Below are positions 55,300-64,000 of a stretch of DNA of 64,000 bases, piece after piece. The notes below the pieces were generated by a model. The model was not told the origin of the DNA, ran no database searches, and was given only the letters and a program-made list of their open reading frames with translations. Position 1 is the first letter of the stretch. The number at the start of each line of letters is the position of its first letter. Origin of the DNA: Enterococcus gilvus ATCC BAA-350 (GTDB lineage Bacteria; Bacillota; Bacilli; Lactobacillales; Enterococcaceae); assembly GCF_000407545.1 (NCBI RefSeq), contig NZ_ASWH01000001.1:1875501-1939500 (forward strand), written 5' to 3'. Both the position numbers and the translations under genes were made by a program.

Positions 55300-56181
55300 T
55301 TACTTAAAAGTCATTTTGAAATTAGTCTGAAATTGTTCATGTGGCCTCAAAATGTTTATCCCTGCTTTTTCATCTAAAACGCCATTTGAGTCTATGGTAT
55401 CGGCAATACCACACCACGGTTCTATACAAACAAAAGAAGCTTCTTGAGGGTAAGTGGACCAAACACCTAAATAGGGTACACTATCATAGTCAAGAATAAT
55501 TGTCTTGTCAGTTTTATCTGATTTTAACGCTATGCGAGTTCTACCCAATGTTTCCCAAATCAATACTCCTTCTGAGAATAACTCCCTTTTTAAATCATAG
55601 ACATTCTTTGAAACTAGTTCAGCGTTATTCATCTGTAGTAATACATCTTCAGAAACTGGAATATATTTACGGGTTCTCTTTGGAGATATTTCAAAATAAT
55701 AATCTTCAAACGAAGTTCTATCATCTAAAGGAAGATTAAAGCCAGGATGAGCCCCAATACTGAAAGGCATCACTTTCTTTTCAGAAATATTTTTGACAAG
55801 ATAATTTACAAGCACACTATTATTCATTAACTTATATTCAATCGTCAATTCAAAATTGAAAGGGTAGATTTTTAGAGTTTCATCATCATCAGTCAATGTA
55901 AATGATATGGTATTAGGTTCGTTTTTACTAATTGAAAATTCACGGTCTCTTGCAAAGCCATGTTGATTCATGTTATAACTTTTTTCTTCAAAATTATAAC
56001 AATCCTCCTTCAACTTACCAACAATCGGGAATAAAATTGGCGAATGACGTCCCCAAAAAACAACATCAGCTTGCCAAAGATACTCAGTTCCATCGACTTT
56101 TGATTTAATACTTCTTAATTCTGCTCCTTTATTAGCTATCTTTACTTTTAGTTCATGGTTTTCCAATACGTAATAGCTCAA
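55300..56181 (-). CDS. lacX: Aldose 1-epimerase family protein (LacX)
   Basis: A roughly 293-residue galactose-mutarotase-like protein of the LacX family; HGFARDREFSI and SIGAHPGFNLP hold the expected His residues, and CIEPWCGIADT the Glu. The start is uncertain: TTG 56181 has GAGAG at suitable spacing, while GTG 56190 abuts it. In lactococcal lac operons lacX accompanies lacABCDFEG, as here. It may interconvert sugar anomers for the tagatose pathway; its substrate is not proven. Confidence 0.82.
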   Translation of the reverse strand: MSYYVLENHELKVKIANKGAELRSIKSKVDGTEYLWQADVVFWGRHSPILFPIVGKLKEDCYNFEEKSYNMNQHGFARDREFSISKNEPNTISFTLTDDDETLKIYPFNFELTIEYKLMNNSVLVNYLVKNISEKKVMPFSIGAHPGFNLPLDDRTSFEDYYFEISPKRTRKYIPVSEDVLLQMNNAELVSKNVYDLKRELFSEGVLIWETLGRTRIALKSDKTDKTIILDYDSVPYLGVWSTYPQEASFVCIEPWCGIADTIDSNGVLDEKAGINILRPHEQFQTNFKMTFK

Positions 56182-56258
56182 ATATATCACTCTCTTCTCT
56201 TTTAAAAATAGAAAAGCAGAAAAGAAAATCTACCTCAATAAACTATCTTTCTTCATAA

Positions 56259-57230
56259 CTAATCTAACTGATATGAAGTTGCTGTTTCTTTCAGCACTGC
56301 GTTTAATTCTTCGATATTTTTACGTCCTTGGGTGTTCATCCAATCGACGGCAGCTTCTTTGCCATCAACAATATAGCTTTCTACTCCATCTGCCCATGTT
56401 GCCCGACCGCAAAGTACACCATTAAAGGTGGAACCCGCTTTTTTCGCAAAGCGGAGTGTTTCTTGGAATAGCTCTGCTTTCACGCCAGCACTCAAGAAAA
56501 TAAATGGCAGATTCGTTGCTTCGGCTTGTTCCTTGAAAAGTTTGGCGGCTTCGGCTTTGGTATGAACAACTTCACTCGTAGCATAGCCTTCAACATAATT
56601 CATGTTAACCGGCACCTCCACTTTCAGGACATCTACGCCGTAGCGGGGGTCGGAAAATTCTTTCATCATTTCGATAACTTTGTGGGGCTTTTTGCTGGCG
56701 TACTCCTTTGAGGTTGCGTCGGAAATAGTCGCATCATAGGATACTAGCTCTAGGAAGAACGGCAGGTTTTCCGCCTGACATTCTGAACCGATTCGTTCGA
56801 TAAAAGCGTGTTTTTGCTTATTGATCTCTTCAGCCTCGTCCACATCATAGTACAGCAGGAACTTGCAGGCGTCCGCACCAACTTCCTTTAAGCGTTTAAC
56901 GGACCAGATAGACAGTAAATCAGGCAACCGTCCCGGTGTAGACGCATCGTAGCCGGTTTTTTCATAGGCGAGTAGCAAACCTGCATTGTCCGTGCGCACT
57001 TCGGCTGCGGGCAAGCCATATTCTGGGTCTAGTAAAATCGATGATGCGTATTTCGTTAATTGAGACGAAACGATTTTCTTAAATTCGACAATCTCTGCAT
57101 CCTCGGCTTCACTACCTTTGAATTTTGTAATCATCTTCTTTAATGCGCCACGTTGGTCGATGGCTAGGGCACCGATTACACCCTCTTCGTTGCATAATTG
57201 CTTGATAAATTGACGCTTTTCTTCGTTCAT
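56259..57230 (-). CDS. lacD: Tagatose-1,6-bisphosphate aldolase
   Basis: A 323-residue class I aldolase of the LacD family: [18 protein letters not shown] at the start, [14 protein letters not shown] and [11 protein letters not shown], which holds the Schiff-base lysine. It splits tagatose-1,6-bisphosphate to dihydroxyacetone-P and glyceraldehyde-3-P. ATG 57230 is 8 bp after AGGAGG. It ends the lacABCD string. Confidence 0.95.
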   Translation of the reverse strand: MNEEKRQFIKQLCNEEGVIGALAIDQRGALKKMITKFKGSEAEDAEIVEFKKIVSSQLTKYASSILLDPEYGLPAAEVRTDNAGLLLAYEKTGYDASTPGRLPDLLSIWSVKRLKEVGADACKFLLYYDVDEAEEINKQKHAFIERIGSECQAENLPFFLELVSYDATISDATSKEYASKKPHKVIEMMKEFSDPRYGVDVLKVEVPVNMNYVEGYATSEVVHTKAEAAKLFKEQAEATNLPFIFLSAGVKAELFQETLRFAKKAGSTFNGVLCGRATWADGVESYIVDGKEAAVDWMNTQGRKNIEELNAVLKETATSYQLD

Positions 57231-57242
57231 ATCCATATCCTC

Positions 57243-58169
57243 CTATACTTCCTCTACCTGAATTTGGTCGAATAATGCTTGGTAATTGGCTAATTCAACC
57301 TGTCCGGTCGTTGCCTCCTGTGCATTTAACATTCCTAAGACATTGCCTTGTTTGAGAATAGCTTCTGCCGACCAAGCTTCTGCGATAGCCGCCGTCAAAC
57401 CAGCGACAGTCGCATCGCCAGAGCCGACTGGATTAACGACCGCTATTTTCGGAATCGTTACACGGTAAAATTTGTCTTGGTGTTTGGCGAAGGCTCCCGC
57501 ACTCCCTAGCGAAACAACAATCCATTCGATACCTGAAAACATTGCATCTGACAACGTATTTTTTAAGTCATCTACATTGGTAGAAATACTACGCCCTAAT
57601 AACCCCGCCAGCTCCTCAGCGTTCGGCTTAATCAAAGATGGCTTAACGTCCCCTTTAAGCACTTCTGCCAAAGCTTCACCCGAACAATCCAAAACCACTG
57701 GCTTTCCGTGGCACACCTGCATCATTTGACGATAAAAATCAACCGGCAGTCCTTCCGGCAGGCTCCCTGAAATGGAAATAATCTCCGCCTGAGCCGCTAA
57801 CTTTTCAAAGTGCTTCAGAAAAGCCTCGGCTTCCTGTGCTGAAACCACCGGTCCGCTTTCTAAAATCTCGGTCTGCTGTCCCTCGTGTAAGATGGCGATA
57901 CAGTTCCGTGTCTCTCCGCTAATCGGTAGAAAATCATGGGCAATGCCATTGCGGTCTAAATCTTTTTTGATTTCTTCACCTAAGGCTCCGCCAATCAACC
58001 CGCTAGCAACTACCTCTGTATCTAATTGTTTTAAAATACGTGTCACATTCAAGCCCTTACCACCGGCGGTTTTGCGAACATTTTTCACTCGATTGACTGT
58101 ATCTAGCTTGAAGGCTTCCAAAGGATAGGAGATGTCGATTGAAGGATTCATTGTAATCGTAAGAATCAT
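57243..58169 (-). CDS. lacC: Tagatose-6-phosphate kinase
   Basis: A 308-residue PfkB-family kinase: [19 protein letters not shown] at the start, [16 protein letters not shown] and the ATP-site motif [16 protein letters not shown]. It makes tagatose-1,6-bisphosphate. Encoded 12 bp after lacB and 12 bp before lacD. Confidence 0.95.
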   Translation of the reverse strand: MILTITMNPSIDISYPLEAFKLDTVNRVKNVRKTAGGKGLNVTRILKQLDTEVVASGLIGGALGEEIKKDLDRNGIAHDFLPISGETRNCIAILHEGQQTEILESGPVVSAQEAEAFLKHFEKLAAQAEIISISGSLPEGLPVDFYRQMMQVCHGKPVVLDCSGEALAEVLKGDVKPSLIKPNAEELAGLLGRSISTNVDDLKNTLSDAMFSGIEWIVVSLGSAGAFAKHQDKFYRVTIPKIAVVNPVGSGDATVAGLTAAIAEAWSAEAILKQGNVLGMLNAQEATTGQVELANYQALFDQIQVEEV

Positions 58170-58181
58170 CGCTCCGCCCTC

Positions 58182-58697
58182 TTAATCGTGGTACTCGCCA
58201 CGATCCCACTTTTCGATAAACTCATCGAAGAAATGCGGATCGGACTGATTTTCGCTAGCTTTTTCAACATGGTCAATTTTAGCGATGAGCTTCTGGTTTT
58301 CCTCGGTTGGTTGATACTCTGCCTTAATGAAAGCTTCCAAGATATCACAAATTAAAAACTCGCCAGTAATTCGTGCGCCAAAGCCAATCACATTGGCGTT
58401 TAATTGTTCCTTCGAGTAGATGGCAGTGGTCATATCACGAACCAACGCACTGCGAATACCGGGAACTTTATTGACGGCATTGTTGATACCAACACCGGTC
58501 CCACACAAGCAAACACCTAAGTCCGCTGCGCCATTTGCGACCGCTTCCCCGACTTTTTTTCCGTAAATCGGATAATGGGTTCGGGTAAAGTCATAAGTCC
58601 CCATATCCAATACTTCATGTCCTTTTGATTTTAAGAAATCTGACACAGCTATTTTTGTATCTGTGACGATGTGGTCACAGCCGATTGCGATTTTCAT
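58182..58697 (-). CDS. lacB: Galactose-6-phosphate isomerase subunit B
   Basis: A 171-residue RpiB/LacAB-fold subunit: [20 protein letters not shown] and [20 protein letters not shown] with the catalytic Cys. With LacA it converts galactose-6-P to tagatose-6-P. ATG 58697 is preferred over 58706 because of ribosome-site spacing. Confidence 0.95.
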   Translation of the reverse strand: MKIAIGCDHIVTDTKIAVSDFLKSKGHEVLDMGTYDFTRTHYPIYGKKVGEAVANGAADLGVCLCGTGVGINNAVNKVPGIRSALVRDMTTAIYSKEQLNANVIGFGARITGEFLICDILEAFIKAEYQPTEENQKLIAKIDHVEKASENQSDPHFFDEFIEKWDRGEYHD

Positions 58698-58715
58698 TTT
58701 ATTCATCCTTTCTGA

Positions 58716-59144
58716 TTACGCCATTTTGTTTAACATATCGACCCGAATCTGATGACGACCGCCATCGTAATTCGCTTGTAAAAATTCACTGACGATATTC
58801 AACGCCAGCTCATCACCGACAATCTTCGCCCCTAGAGTAATCATGCGTGAATTGTTATGCTCCCGTGTCATGTAGGCGCTACGTTCATCGGAAACCTCAG
58901 CCGCCACCATACCTTTTACCTTGACCGCCGTGATAAAGCTACCGGCACCATAGCCATCGATAGCAATACCTAAGCTCCCTTCGTTTTCATTCAAATCATT
59001 GGCAATCGCCAAGGTCGATTCCACGAAATCTGCCGAAGCAGTTTCACTTTTATCTACCACAGTAAAGCCTTTCTCAAGCAAGTCTGCCTTTATGACTTCC
59101 TTTAATCTCATTCCATCACTGTCTGAACCAATCACTACACGCAT
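58716..59144 (-). CDS. lacA: Galactose-6-phosphate isomerase subunit A
   Basis: A 142-residue RpiB/LacAB-fold partner of Lac[20 protein letters not shown] and [20 protein letters not shown], where the Cys of LacB is replaced, as is normal for LacA. AGGAGGAACG precedes the start. First gene after lacR. Confidence 0.95.
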   Translation of the reverse strand: MRVVIGSDSDGMRLKEVIKADLLEKGFTVVDKSETASADFVESTLAIANDLNENEGSLGIAIDGYGAGSFITAVKVKGMVAAEVSDERSAYMTREHNNSRMITLGAKIVGDELALNIVSEFLQANYDGGRHQIRVDMLNKMA

Positions 59145-59160
59145 TGTTCGTTCCTCCTAT

Positions 59161-59937
59161 TTATTGAATAATCTTGGTGTATTGCTGATAATAACTCTTC
59201 AGTTCGGCTGAAAGAGTAGTATCCGTAAATAGTGCATCAATCTTGCGCAAATCATAGAAAGTGTAAAAATCGCTATGATCAAATTTGTTGGCATCGGAAA
59301 CCAAACATTTCTCGGCGGCGTTGTCTAACACAATCTTCTGCAACGTCCCCTCTTCAATACTGAAATTCGAAACTTCTGTCCCTTTTAGCCCGTTCACACC
59401 GACAAAGGCTTTCTTAATTCCGATTTTCTGGACTGCCTCATTGGCAATCGAGCCGACAAAAGCGCCGGTCTTTTCTCGGTAAAGTCCGCCAATCAAGTAC
59501 AGCTCAAAGCTTTTGGTATCACTCAATAGATTGAACACCGGTAGACTATTGGTCACGATTCGCAAGGAAGTGGCGTTGATATACTGCGTCATCAGCTCGA
59601 TAGTCGTTCCTGAGCCAAGAAAGATGGTGTCATCTTCTTTGGTAATGTACGCCGCCGCATTTTTGGCGATATACTCCTTTTCCTTAGTGTGTAGCTTTTT
59701 CTTCTCTTTATGAGAAAGTTCGTTTGTTTCTATGTGAGTAGTCGCGTTTTCCTGATTGTTCATTTTCTGCGCGCCACCATGAACACGCAGAAGTTGCTTC
59801 CTTTGCGCGAGTTCCTCTAGGTCTCGCCGAATGGTCATATCAGAAACCCCTAAGGTCTCTTGAATAAACTTAACCGTGACCGTCCCATAGCGATCACACA
59901 TGGCTAAGATTGATTGTTGACGCTCTGTTTTCAACAT
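59161..59937 (-). CDS. lacR: DeoR-family lactose phosphotransferase repressor
   Basis: A 258-residue DeoR-type repressor: helix-turn-helix VKFIQETLGVSDMTIRRDLE, then a sugar-phosphate sensor domain (DDTIFLGSGTTIELM, IVTNSLPVFN). ATG 59937 has GGAGGG upstream; the longer frame to 60027 has none. It precedes lacABCD by 16 bp. LacR proteins are induced by tagatose-6-P. Two near-identical 16-bp repeats upstream are likely its operators. Confidence 0.93.
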   Translation of the reverse strand: MLKTERQQSILAMCDRYGTVTVKFIQETLGVSDMTIRRDLEELAQRKQLLRVHGGAQKMNNQENATTHIETNELSHKEKKKLHTKEKEYIAKNAAAYITKEDDTIFLGSGTTIELMTQYINATSLRIVTNSLPVFNLLSDTKSFELYLIGGLYREKTGAFVGSIANEAVQKIGIKKAFVGVNGLKGTEVSNFSIEEGTLQKIVLDNAAEKCLVSDANKFDHSDFYTFYDLRKIDALFTDTTLSAELKSYYQQYTKIIQ

Positions 59938-59964
59938 ACATTGTCCCTCCACACCCCTATGATA

Positions 59965-60074
59965 AAACATTATCGAACTTAATTCAACACAAAATGTTGC
60001 TTTGAGTTCTTTTTTGTTTGACGACAAGAATGTTTTTGCGTATTATTAGCTAATAATTAAACATTATCAAACTT
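59965..60074. promoter_or_regulatory. LacR promoter region with two operator-like repeats
   Basis: AAACATTATCGAACTT (59965-59980) and AAACATTATCAAACTT (60059-60074) are direct repeats matching at 15 of 16 bases, 94 bp apart. The first overlaps a lacR promoter on the minus strand (TTGAAT, 17 bp, TATCAT); the second lies before the divergent DUF4867 gene. This suggests looping control of both genes. Confidence 0.65.
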
Positions 60075-60157
60075 TTCGTCGATTAATATTTTTGATAACG
60101 ATTTCAGTTAAGAGGATAGTTACTAGCGGAGCAGAGAGAGTCGAGATGGAGGATATT

Positions 60158-60766
60158 ATGAAAAAAATAAACCACAGAAGTTTCAAATATTACGGACAAG
60201 TGATTACAAATCATAATTTTTCACAAATGATTGATGAAATCATCGAAAAGAATCTGATTAGCATTCCTGAATCTGGAAATCAATATATAGCTTCCGTTCC
60301 AGCGATTGAGAATCTACCCGAATTTGATTGGATAAGAAAAAATATTTTCGGCGGATTACCAATTCAATTTGGTTCGGGAGCTGGTCACAACAAAACAATT
60401 ACAGCTGTAGAATTTCATCAAGGAAGCGAAGTTATTGTTGCAGTTACTGATTCAATTTTAGTAGTGGGGCATCGATATGACATTGAAAATAACCAGTACG
60501 ACGCCTCTTTAATGGAGACATTCTTACTTGAAAAAGGTAGCGCTATTGAACTGTACAGCACAACACTTCACTATAGTCCAATCGAAACGAATAATTTCGG
60601 CTATCAACAAGCAATTGCTTTGATTAAGGGCACCAATACAGAACTACAAGAAAAGATTGATAACCCTTTAGTCAGAGTCAAAAATAAATTTATGTTAGTC
60701 CACAAGTCACGTAAAGATAAAATTATAGATGGTTTCCTTGAAGGCCTTATTGATGATCAATTATAA
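60158..60766 (+). CDS. DUF4867 family protein
   Basis: A 202-residue cytoplasmic protein resembling the DUF4867 family, which is seen beside tagatose/galactose-6-P pathway genes. SFKYYGQVITNHNFSQMID and GGLPIQFGSGAGHNKTITAVEFHQGSE suggest a cupin-like ureidoglycolate-lyase fold (inference). ATG 60158 has GGAGG 6 bp upstream. Divergent from lacR with a shared operator-like repeat, so probably coregulated. Possibly a sugar-phosphate epimerase or isomerase; untested. Confidence 0.7.
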   Translation: MKKINHRSFKYYGQVITNHNFSQMIDEIIEKNLISIPESGNQYIASVPAIENLPEFDWIRKNIFGGLPIQFGSGAGHNKTITAVEFHQGSEVIVAVTDSILVVGHRYDIENNQYDASLMETFLLEKGSAIELYSTTLHYSPIETNNFGYQQAIALIKGTNTELQEKIDNPLVRVKNKFMLVHKSRKDKIIDGFLEGLIDDQL

Positions 60767-61124
60767 AGAATGAGAATGCACCACTAACTATTGTCCTTTT
60801 TTTAGACAACAGGGTTACTTAGGATTTTCAGAGTGTCACCAACAGCGGAACATCCGATAAAAATATCGTTAATAATAATAGAAATGTATAAGAAACAAAT
60901 ATCACGAGAAAGATTTGTAGTAAAGAATGCCATTAAAGGTAAAAAAGAATATATAAGTACCTTATCGTAATTGTCAACACAGATTGAATTTGATTGAGAG
61001 ATTGGAAAAAAATCAAACAAGTTCTGGATTTGAGTCCTTATCATAAGATTCAAAGACAAAAAGTAAACCAAACAAAGATCCCCCTCTCTCCGCTTGGTTT
61101 ACTATTCCTAGTAATTTAAGAACC
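60767..61124. other. Junction between sugar cargo and conjugation genes
   Basis: No firm gene. A minus-strand frame (60802-61071) has two hydrophobic stretches and ends CSAVGDTLKILSNPVV, with no ribosome site; it may be a gene remnant. This is where the cargo meets the orf13 side of the ICE. Confidence 0.35.
61062..61103 (-). terminator. Terminator downstream of the orf13 side
   Basis: The stem AGTAAACCAA/TTGGTTTACT reads on the minus strand into TTTTTG. Confidence 0.7.
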
Positions 61125-61307
61125 TTAATTCAACACTTTTTCATAAAACACAATACATAGCCCAAACAAAAATGAGCCGCCGAAAAGCAAGAACAACCCA
61201 AAGTATAGTGGTGCAAGAATCCATCTAGGTGTCTTATGAAGCCTTCGGTAAAAAAAGCTGGCGATGAGCCCCGTAAGTAGCCATGCAAAATAGAAATGAA
61301 ATGTCAT
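61125..61307 (-). CDS. Small membrane protein of the ICE
   Basis: A 60-residue protein with two hydrophobic helices (about 3-20 and 29-55) separated by basic residues (YRRLHKTPR). AAAAGGTGA precedes the ATG. It lies downstream of the orf13-like gene and before a terminator. Not recognised. Confidence 0.6.
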   Translation of the reverse strand: MTFHFYFAWLLTGLIASFFYRRLHKTPRWILAPLYFGLFLLFGGSFLFGLCIVFYEKVLN

Positions 61308-61370
61308 AACGTCACCTTTTCTTCTGTTAATCGTTCATTTATTCTACCGCAAGACGATGATTTTGTAAGC

Positions 61371-62258
61371 CTAAAATTCATTCGTGATCCGCCATTTACT
61401 TTCAACCTTTTGTAATTCCAATTCATATTCTAGTGGTAAAATGGCTTTAGTTTCTTTATCCAAGTAAATTACGACAACTTTGACTTTGACGCCATTTTTT
61501 GATTTGAAGTAGTTAATCGTTTGGATTTCCGAAAAGGTGTAAGACTTATTTATTTCTTTGATATTTTGATCTTTCACATAGTAACCCAGTTCTGTTTTCT
61601 TAGCCGTTGGATAGATTTTGAAAAAGGTGCTTAGAAATTCTTTGATGTCTCCTTTAGTTTCTTGATCAATACTCATATCATCTTGAACAAGTTCTTCTTT
61701 AATCGCCATCTTTTTTGGTAATGCCGAAAGCACTGGATTACTTAAAATACTAATCTGATTGTTGTGATTGGTTCGTACATTGACTGAAAATGCCGAAGCT
61801 ACTTCTCGGTTTTCCTTCTTTTTACCAGTGTCCTCTTCAACAGCTTGTTTCAATGCATAACGAACGGAATAATCTGTTTCATTAATCGGTGTCACATTCA
61901 AAATTTTGATACTAGTTACAGTTGATTTTGTGGGGATATCTGAGCGAATCATCTCTTGGTTCAATTGTTGTAGGTGTTCGGGCAAATAGTTTTTAAGCTG
62001 CTCGTTACGCTTCTCTAACTGTTCCTTATTCGGTTCCCAGCTATAATAAACTTTGACAAAGTCTTCCACGAAACTCGTCATCAAATGGGTGTCTTCGACT
62101 TTGGTTTCAATGATTTTCTCTTCGTGGATGGTATGCTGGTCAATGGCGGTGAAATTTTTATACACACCAAAAAGGACACTACCAATCAAAAGTAGCCATA
62201 ATCCAGTTGTTGTTTTTCTCCGTAATCCAATCTTCTTCGTTTTCATCTCTTTTATCAT
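61371..62258 (-). CDS. Conjugal transfer protein, Tn916 Orf13/TcpC family
   Basis: A 295-residue protein with one N-terminal membrane helix (about 17-35), then two NTF2-like extracellular domains (SFVEDFVKVYYSWEPNKEQL and DIKEFLSTFFKIYPTAKKTE). This is the TcpC/Orf13 plan, a VirB8-like part of the conjugation machine at the cell surface. The ribosome site AAAGGA is close to ATG 62258; ATG 62246 is an alternative. It follows orf14, as in Tn916. Confidence 0.88.
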   Translation of the reverse strand: MIKEMKTKKIGLRRKTTTGLWLLLIGSVLFGVYKNFTAIDQHTIHEEKIIETKVEDTHLMTSFVEDFVKVYYSWEPNKEQLEKRNEQLKNYLPEHLQQLNQEMIRSDIPTKSTVTSIKILNVTPINETDYSVRYALKQAVEEDTGKKKENREVASAFSVNVRTNHNNQISILSNPVLSALPKKMAIKEELVQDDMSIDQETKGDIKEFLSTFFKIYPTAKKTELGYYVKDQNIKEINKSYTFSEIQTINYFKSKNGVKVKVVVIYLDKETKAILPLEYELELQKVESKWRITNEF

Positions 62259-62267
62259 TTCCTTTCG

Positions 62268-62338
62268 TTAGTTGACTCTGCCTGCTCCGATCAAGTGAGC
62301 TTGCCAATAGGAATCGGTTAAATCTGTATAACCAATGG
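62268..62338 (-). CDS. 3' exon of orf14 (NlpC/P60 conjugation hydrolase), split by a group II intron
   Basis: On the minus strand the codons after the intron read IGYTDLTDSYWQAHLIGAGR, then VN and TAA at 62268-62270. This is the end of the cell-wall hydrolase Orf14 of Tn916-type elements, whose NlpC/P60 domain opens the wall for the transfer machine. The 5' exon lies beyond the window. Confidence 0.8.
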
Positions 62339-62388
62339 ATAGCGATAGGTAAGACTTTGAGGTTATCTCCATCTTTTCCCCCGCTTCA

Positions 62389-62418
62389 CACCGTGCATGA
62401 GAGTTTCCCCTCACACGG
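62389..62418 (-). ncRNA. Group II intron domain V
   Basis: On the minus strand GCCGTGTGAG, a GGAAAC loop and CTCATGCACGGT form the short bulged hairpin typical of domain V, directly after the intron protein gene. Confidence 0.75.
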
Positions 62419-62425
62419 CGTTCCA

Positions 62426-64000
62426 TCAACAGTAATTCATTTCTATTTCACTATTCCCAGCTAAAGCACGTAATTTATTCAGCTTTTCTAATGATCTTTC
62501 CTTTTTTAATACCAAAGGTAAATAATGAACTATCGTTTCTCTTTTAGTCGCATGAATCAATTTGTGTGTTTCTTTTGTAACAATCACAAGATTCTTATAG
62601 TTATCATTCCCACCAAGTGATAACGGCTTAATGTGATGAACTTCCATATTATCTTTTGATAAATTTTCACCACTAACATGACATTTTCCTTGTTGGGCTA
62701 TGAACAGAGAGATTCGATTATCGTTAAATTCTACAGACTTATTCGGATTGGAATTTTCCAGCAGGTAATAAACGGTATGCATATCCATCTTTAATCTTTG
62801 ATGAATAAACAGCCTACCTTCAGGCGTATATCGATTCCAGTCCTTCGGAAAGATTCTTGGCATTGTAAATTTTATCCCGGCTATTGGAAATAAAATCATG
62901 TTCGCTATGAATCGTTTCTTCCAGTTATATTGTTTATAGAATTTTTGATAGGTACTGGTTAGCGTTCCGTGCTTATTGCGAATATTTTTGGTTCGACAAT
63001 CAAGACTTTTATTTACTGTGAAAGCAATATCTACAAAATCTAAGTTGACCAGAGTCGCAATTTTATAATAGTTATGCAAACCTAGAACAACAGAGTTGTA
63101 CTTATTGACATTATCTACAGTTGGATTAGCGGCGATTGTTTTGATATTGTTCTTTAGTTTATCTACCGCATTAATCTTTGCCTTATCACACATTCGGCTT
63201 CGATTGGTATATCCGTTTGCTTTTCCTTTTTTCACTTTCAACTTGAATCCTAGAAAGTCAGAATAATTTTTTCTCAGATTAGTTACTTTTGACTTTTCAG
63301 GACTTATGTCTAAATCAAGTCGTACTTTTAACCATTGTTTTGTTGCGAGGAAAATTTTCTGGGCAGTATGATAATCTTTGCACATGATTTTGAAATCATC
63401 TGCGTAACGGACAATTTTGATTTCTTTCAAGTTTGAATACTTTCTTATTGATTGAGTTTTACTCAGCAGACTACTGTATTTTCTTTTGGTTGGAAATCCG
63501 TCCCACTGACTATCTATCCACCAATCTAATTCGTTTAGCACCACATTAGCTAAAAGAGGAGAAAGAATACCACCTTGTGGGGTTCCTTTGGTTGATTTTC
63601 CAATGCCTTTTACCTCTGCCTTAAGCATTCTCGACAATATTGAAATAAATGTCTTGTCTCGAATTTTCATTGTCCAGAGTTGCTTAAGCAATTTTCCATG
63701 ATTTACATTGTCAAAGAAGCCCTTAATATCAATGTCCACTACATAGTGAAATCCTTTAAATGTCCATTGCTGAAATATCGCTATGGCATGGTGCGAACTT
63801 CTTTCTGGTCGAAATCCATAAGAATGCTTATGGAATTTTGCTTCCAAAATTGGTTCAAGGATCTGCTTTATGCATTGCTGTACTAATCTATCCTCAATTG
63901 TTGGGATTCCTAGCGGTCTGGTTTTACCATTTGGCTTTGGAATCTCGACTCTTCTGATGGAGTGAGGTTGAAAGTTGTTAAATCGATTTTGAACGTATTG
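62426..64000 (-). CDS. Group II intron reverse transcriptase/maturase with HNH endonuclease, partial
   Basis: The frame is open to the right edge, giving 524 residues without the N-terminus. Reverse transcriptase blocks: RPLGIPTIEDRLVQQCIKQI, SYGFRPERSSHHAI, DIDIKGFFDNVNH, GTPQGGILSPLLANVVLNEL and the active site IVRYADDFKIM. A maturase (domain X) region follows, then an HNH nuclease (CHVSGENLSKDNMEVHHIKP, GGNDNYKNLVIV). It splices the intron RNA and drives retrohoming. The complete nuclease and RT motifs suggest it is functional. Confidence 0.93.
   Translation of the reverse strand, partial: QYVQNRFNNFQPHSIRRVEIPKPNGKTRPLGIPTIEDRLVQQCIKQILEPILEAKFHKHSYGFRPERSSHHAIAIFQQWTFKGFHYVVDIDIKGFFDNVNHGKLLKQLWTMKIRDKTFISILSRMLKAEVKGIGKSTKGTPQGGILSPLLANVVLNELDWWIDSQWDGFPTKRKYSSLLSKTQSIRKYSNLKEIKIVRYADDFKIMCKDYHTAQKIFLATKQWLKVRLDLDISPEKSKVTNLRKNYSDFLGFKLKVKKGKANGYTNRSRMCDKAKINAVDKLKNNIKTIAANPTVDNVNKYNSVVLGLHNYYKIATLVNLDFVDIAFTVNKSLDCRTKNIRNKHGTLTSTYQKFYKQYNWKKRFIANMILFPIAGIKFTMPRIFPKDWNRYTPEGRLFIHQRLKMDMHTVYYLLENSNPNKSVEFNDNRISLFIAQQGKCHVSGENLSKDNMEVHHIKPLSLGGNDNYKNLVIVTKETHKLIHATKRETIVHYLPLVLKKERSLEKLNKLRALAGNSEIEMNYC

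Larger units (their letters stand above)
62339..64000 (-). mobile_element. Group II intron (3' part) inserted in orf14
   Basis: It contains the intron-encoded protein gene and, between its stop and the 3' end, the catalytic RNA domains V and VI. Domain V is a hairpin at about 62389-62418 with the GAAA loop region; domain VI occupies about 62345-62380. The 3' splice boundary is set near 62338/62339 by the reading frame of the flanking exon. The 5' part is outside the window. Tn5397 is known to carry a group II intron in orf14. Confidence 0.85.

Noticed and set aside
60802..61071. 89-codon minus-strand ORF
   Set aside because: No ribosome site and no family match; kept only as a possible remnant in the intergenic note.

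Overview
The window looks like low-to-moderate GC Firmicutes DNA, most probably an Enterococcus (possibly the E. avium group). This is an inference from the gene content: an Mga-type regulator, many lac/cel-type PTS genes, an EF_0837-0839-type cluster and Tn916-family conjugation genes. No rRNA, tRNA or CRISPR array was seen.

Layout. 1-2107: 5' part of a LevR-type sigma-54 activator running off the left edge. 2.3-15.2 kb: ordinary chromosomal genes, namely a serine hydrolase, a two-component system with an ABC exporter (transcribed leftward as permease, ATPase, regulator, kinase), an Lrp regulator, a PepSY lipoprotein, a broken GNAT gene, and Mga-, MerR-, VOC- and LacI-type genes. 15.6-20.5 kb: an electron-bifurcating-type [FeFe] hydrogenase operon (HndA, HndC, HndD-like) whose HndC gene is frameshifted just before its C-terminal ferredoxin domain, followed by a convergent ECF S-component gene. 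20.7-25.3 kb: a lac/cel-type PTS operon (IIB, LicR-like regulator, IIA, membrane protein, IIC). 25.4-33.1 kb: a second PTS operon joining a IIC, a MupG-like phospho-glycosidase, an amidohydrolase, DgaE, DgaF and KdgK. It appears to take an (acetyl)glucosaminate-type sugar acid phosphate to pyruvate and glyceraldehyde-3-P. A GntR regulator and a DUF1349 protein follow.

34.0-64.0 kb: the integrase end and much of a Tn916-family integrative conjugative element (ICE). From the left it has int, an xis-like gene, DUF3789-type small proteins, a divergent HTH protein, an orf8-like gene and an orf7-like sigma factor. At the far right are orf13 and orf14, with orf14 interrupted by a group II intron that runs off the right edge. 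Where Tn916 carries tetM, this element carries about 22 kb of carbohydrate genes: a kdgK fragment, a tapA-sipW-tasA-like secretion cassette, a secreted GH53 endo-galactanase, a lactose-type PTS with phospho-beta-galactosidase, a LacI regulator, D-galactonate genes (dgoA, dgoK, dgoD), a second lactose-type PTS with phospho-beta-galactosidase under a BglG-type antiterminator, lacX, and the tagatose-6-phosphate pathway lacABCD with lacR.

How the genes fit together (inference): the galactanase would release galacto-oligosaccharides outside the cell. The lac-type PTSs would import and phosphorylate them, the GH1 enzymes would split them to galactose-6-P plus a second sugar, and LacABCD would carry galactose-6-P to triose phosphates. 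The dgo genes would handle galactonate. Four sugar operons share one promoter design in which a cre-like site overlaps a TTTACA -35 box, consistent with CcpA control.
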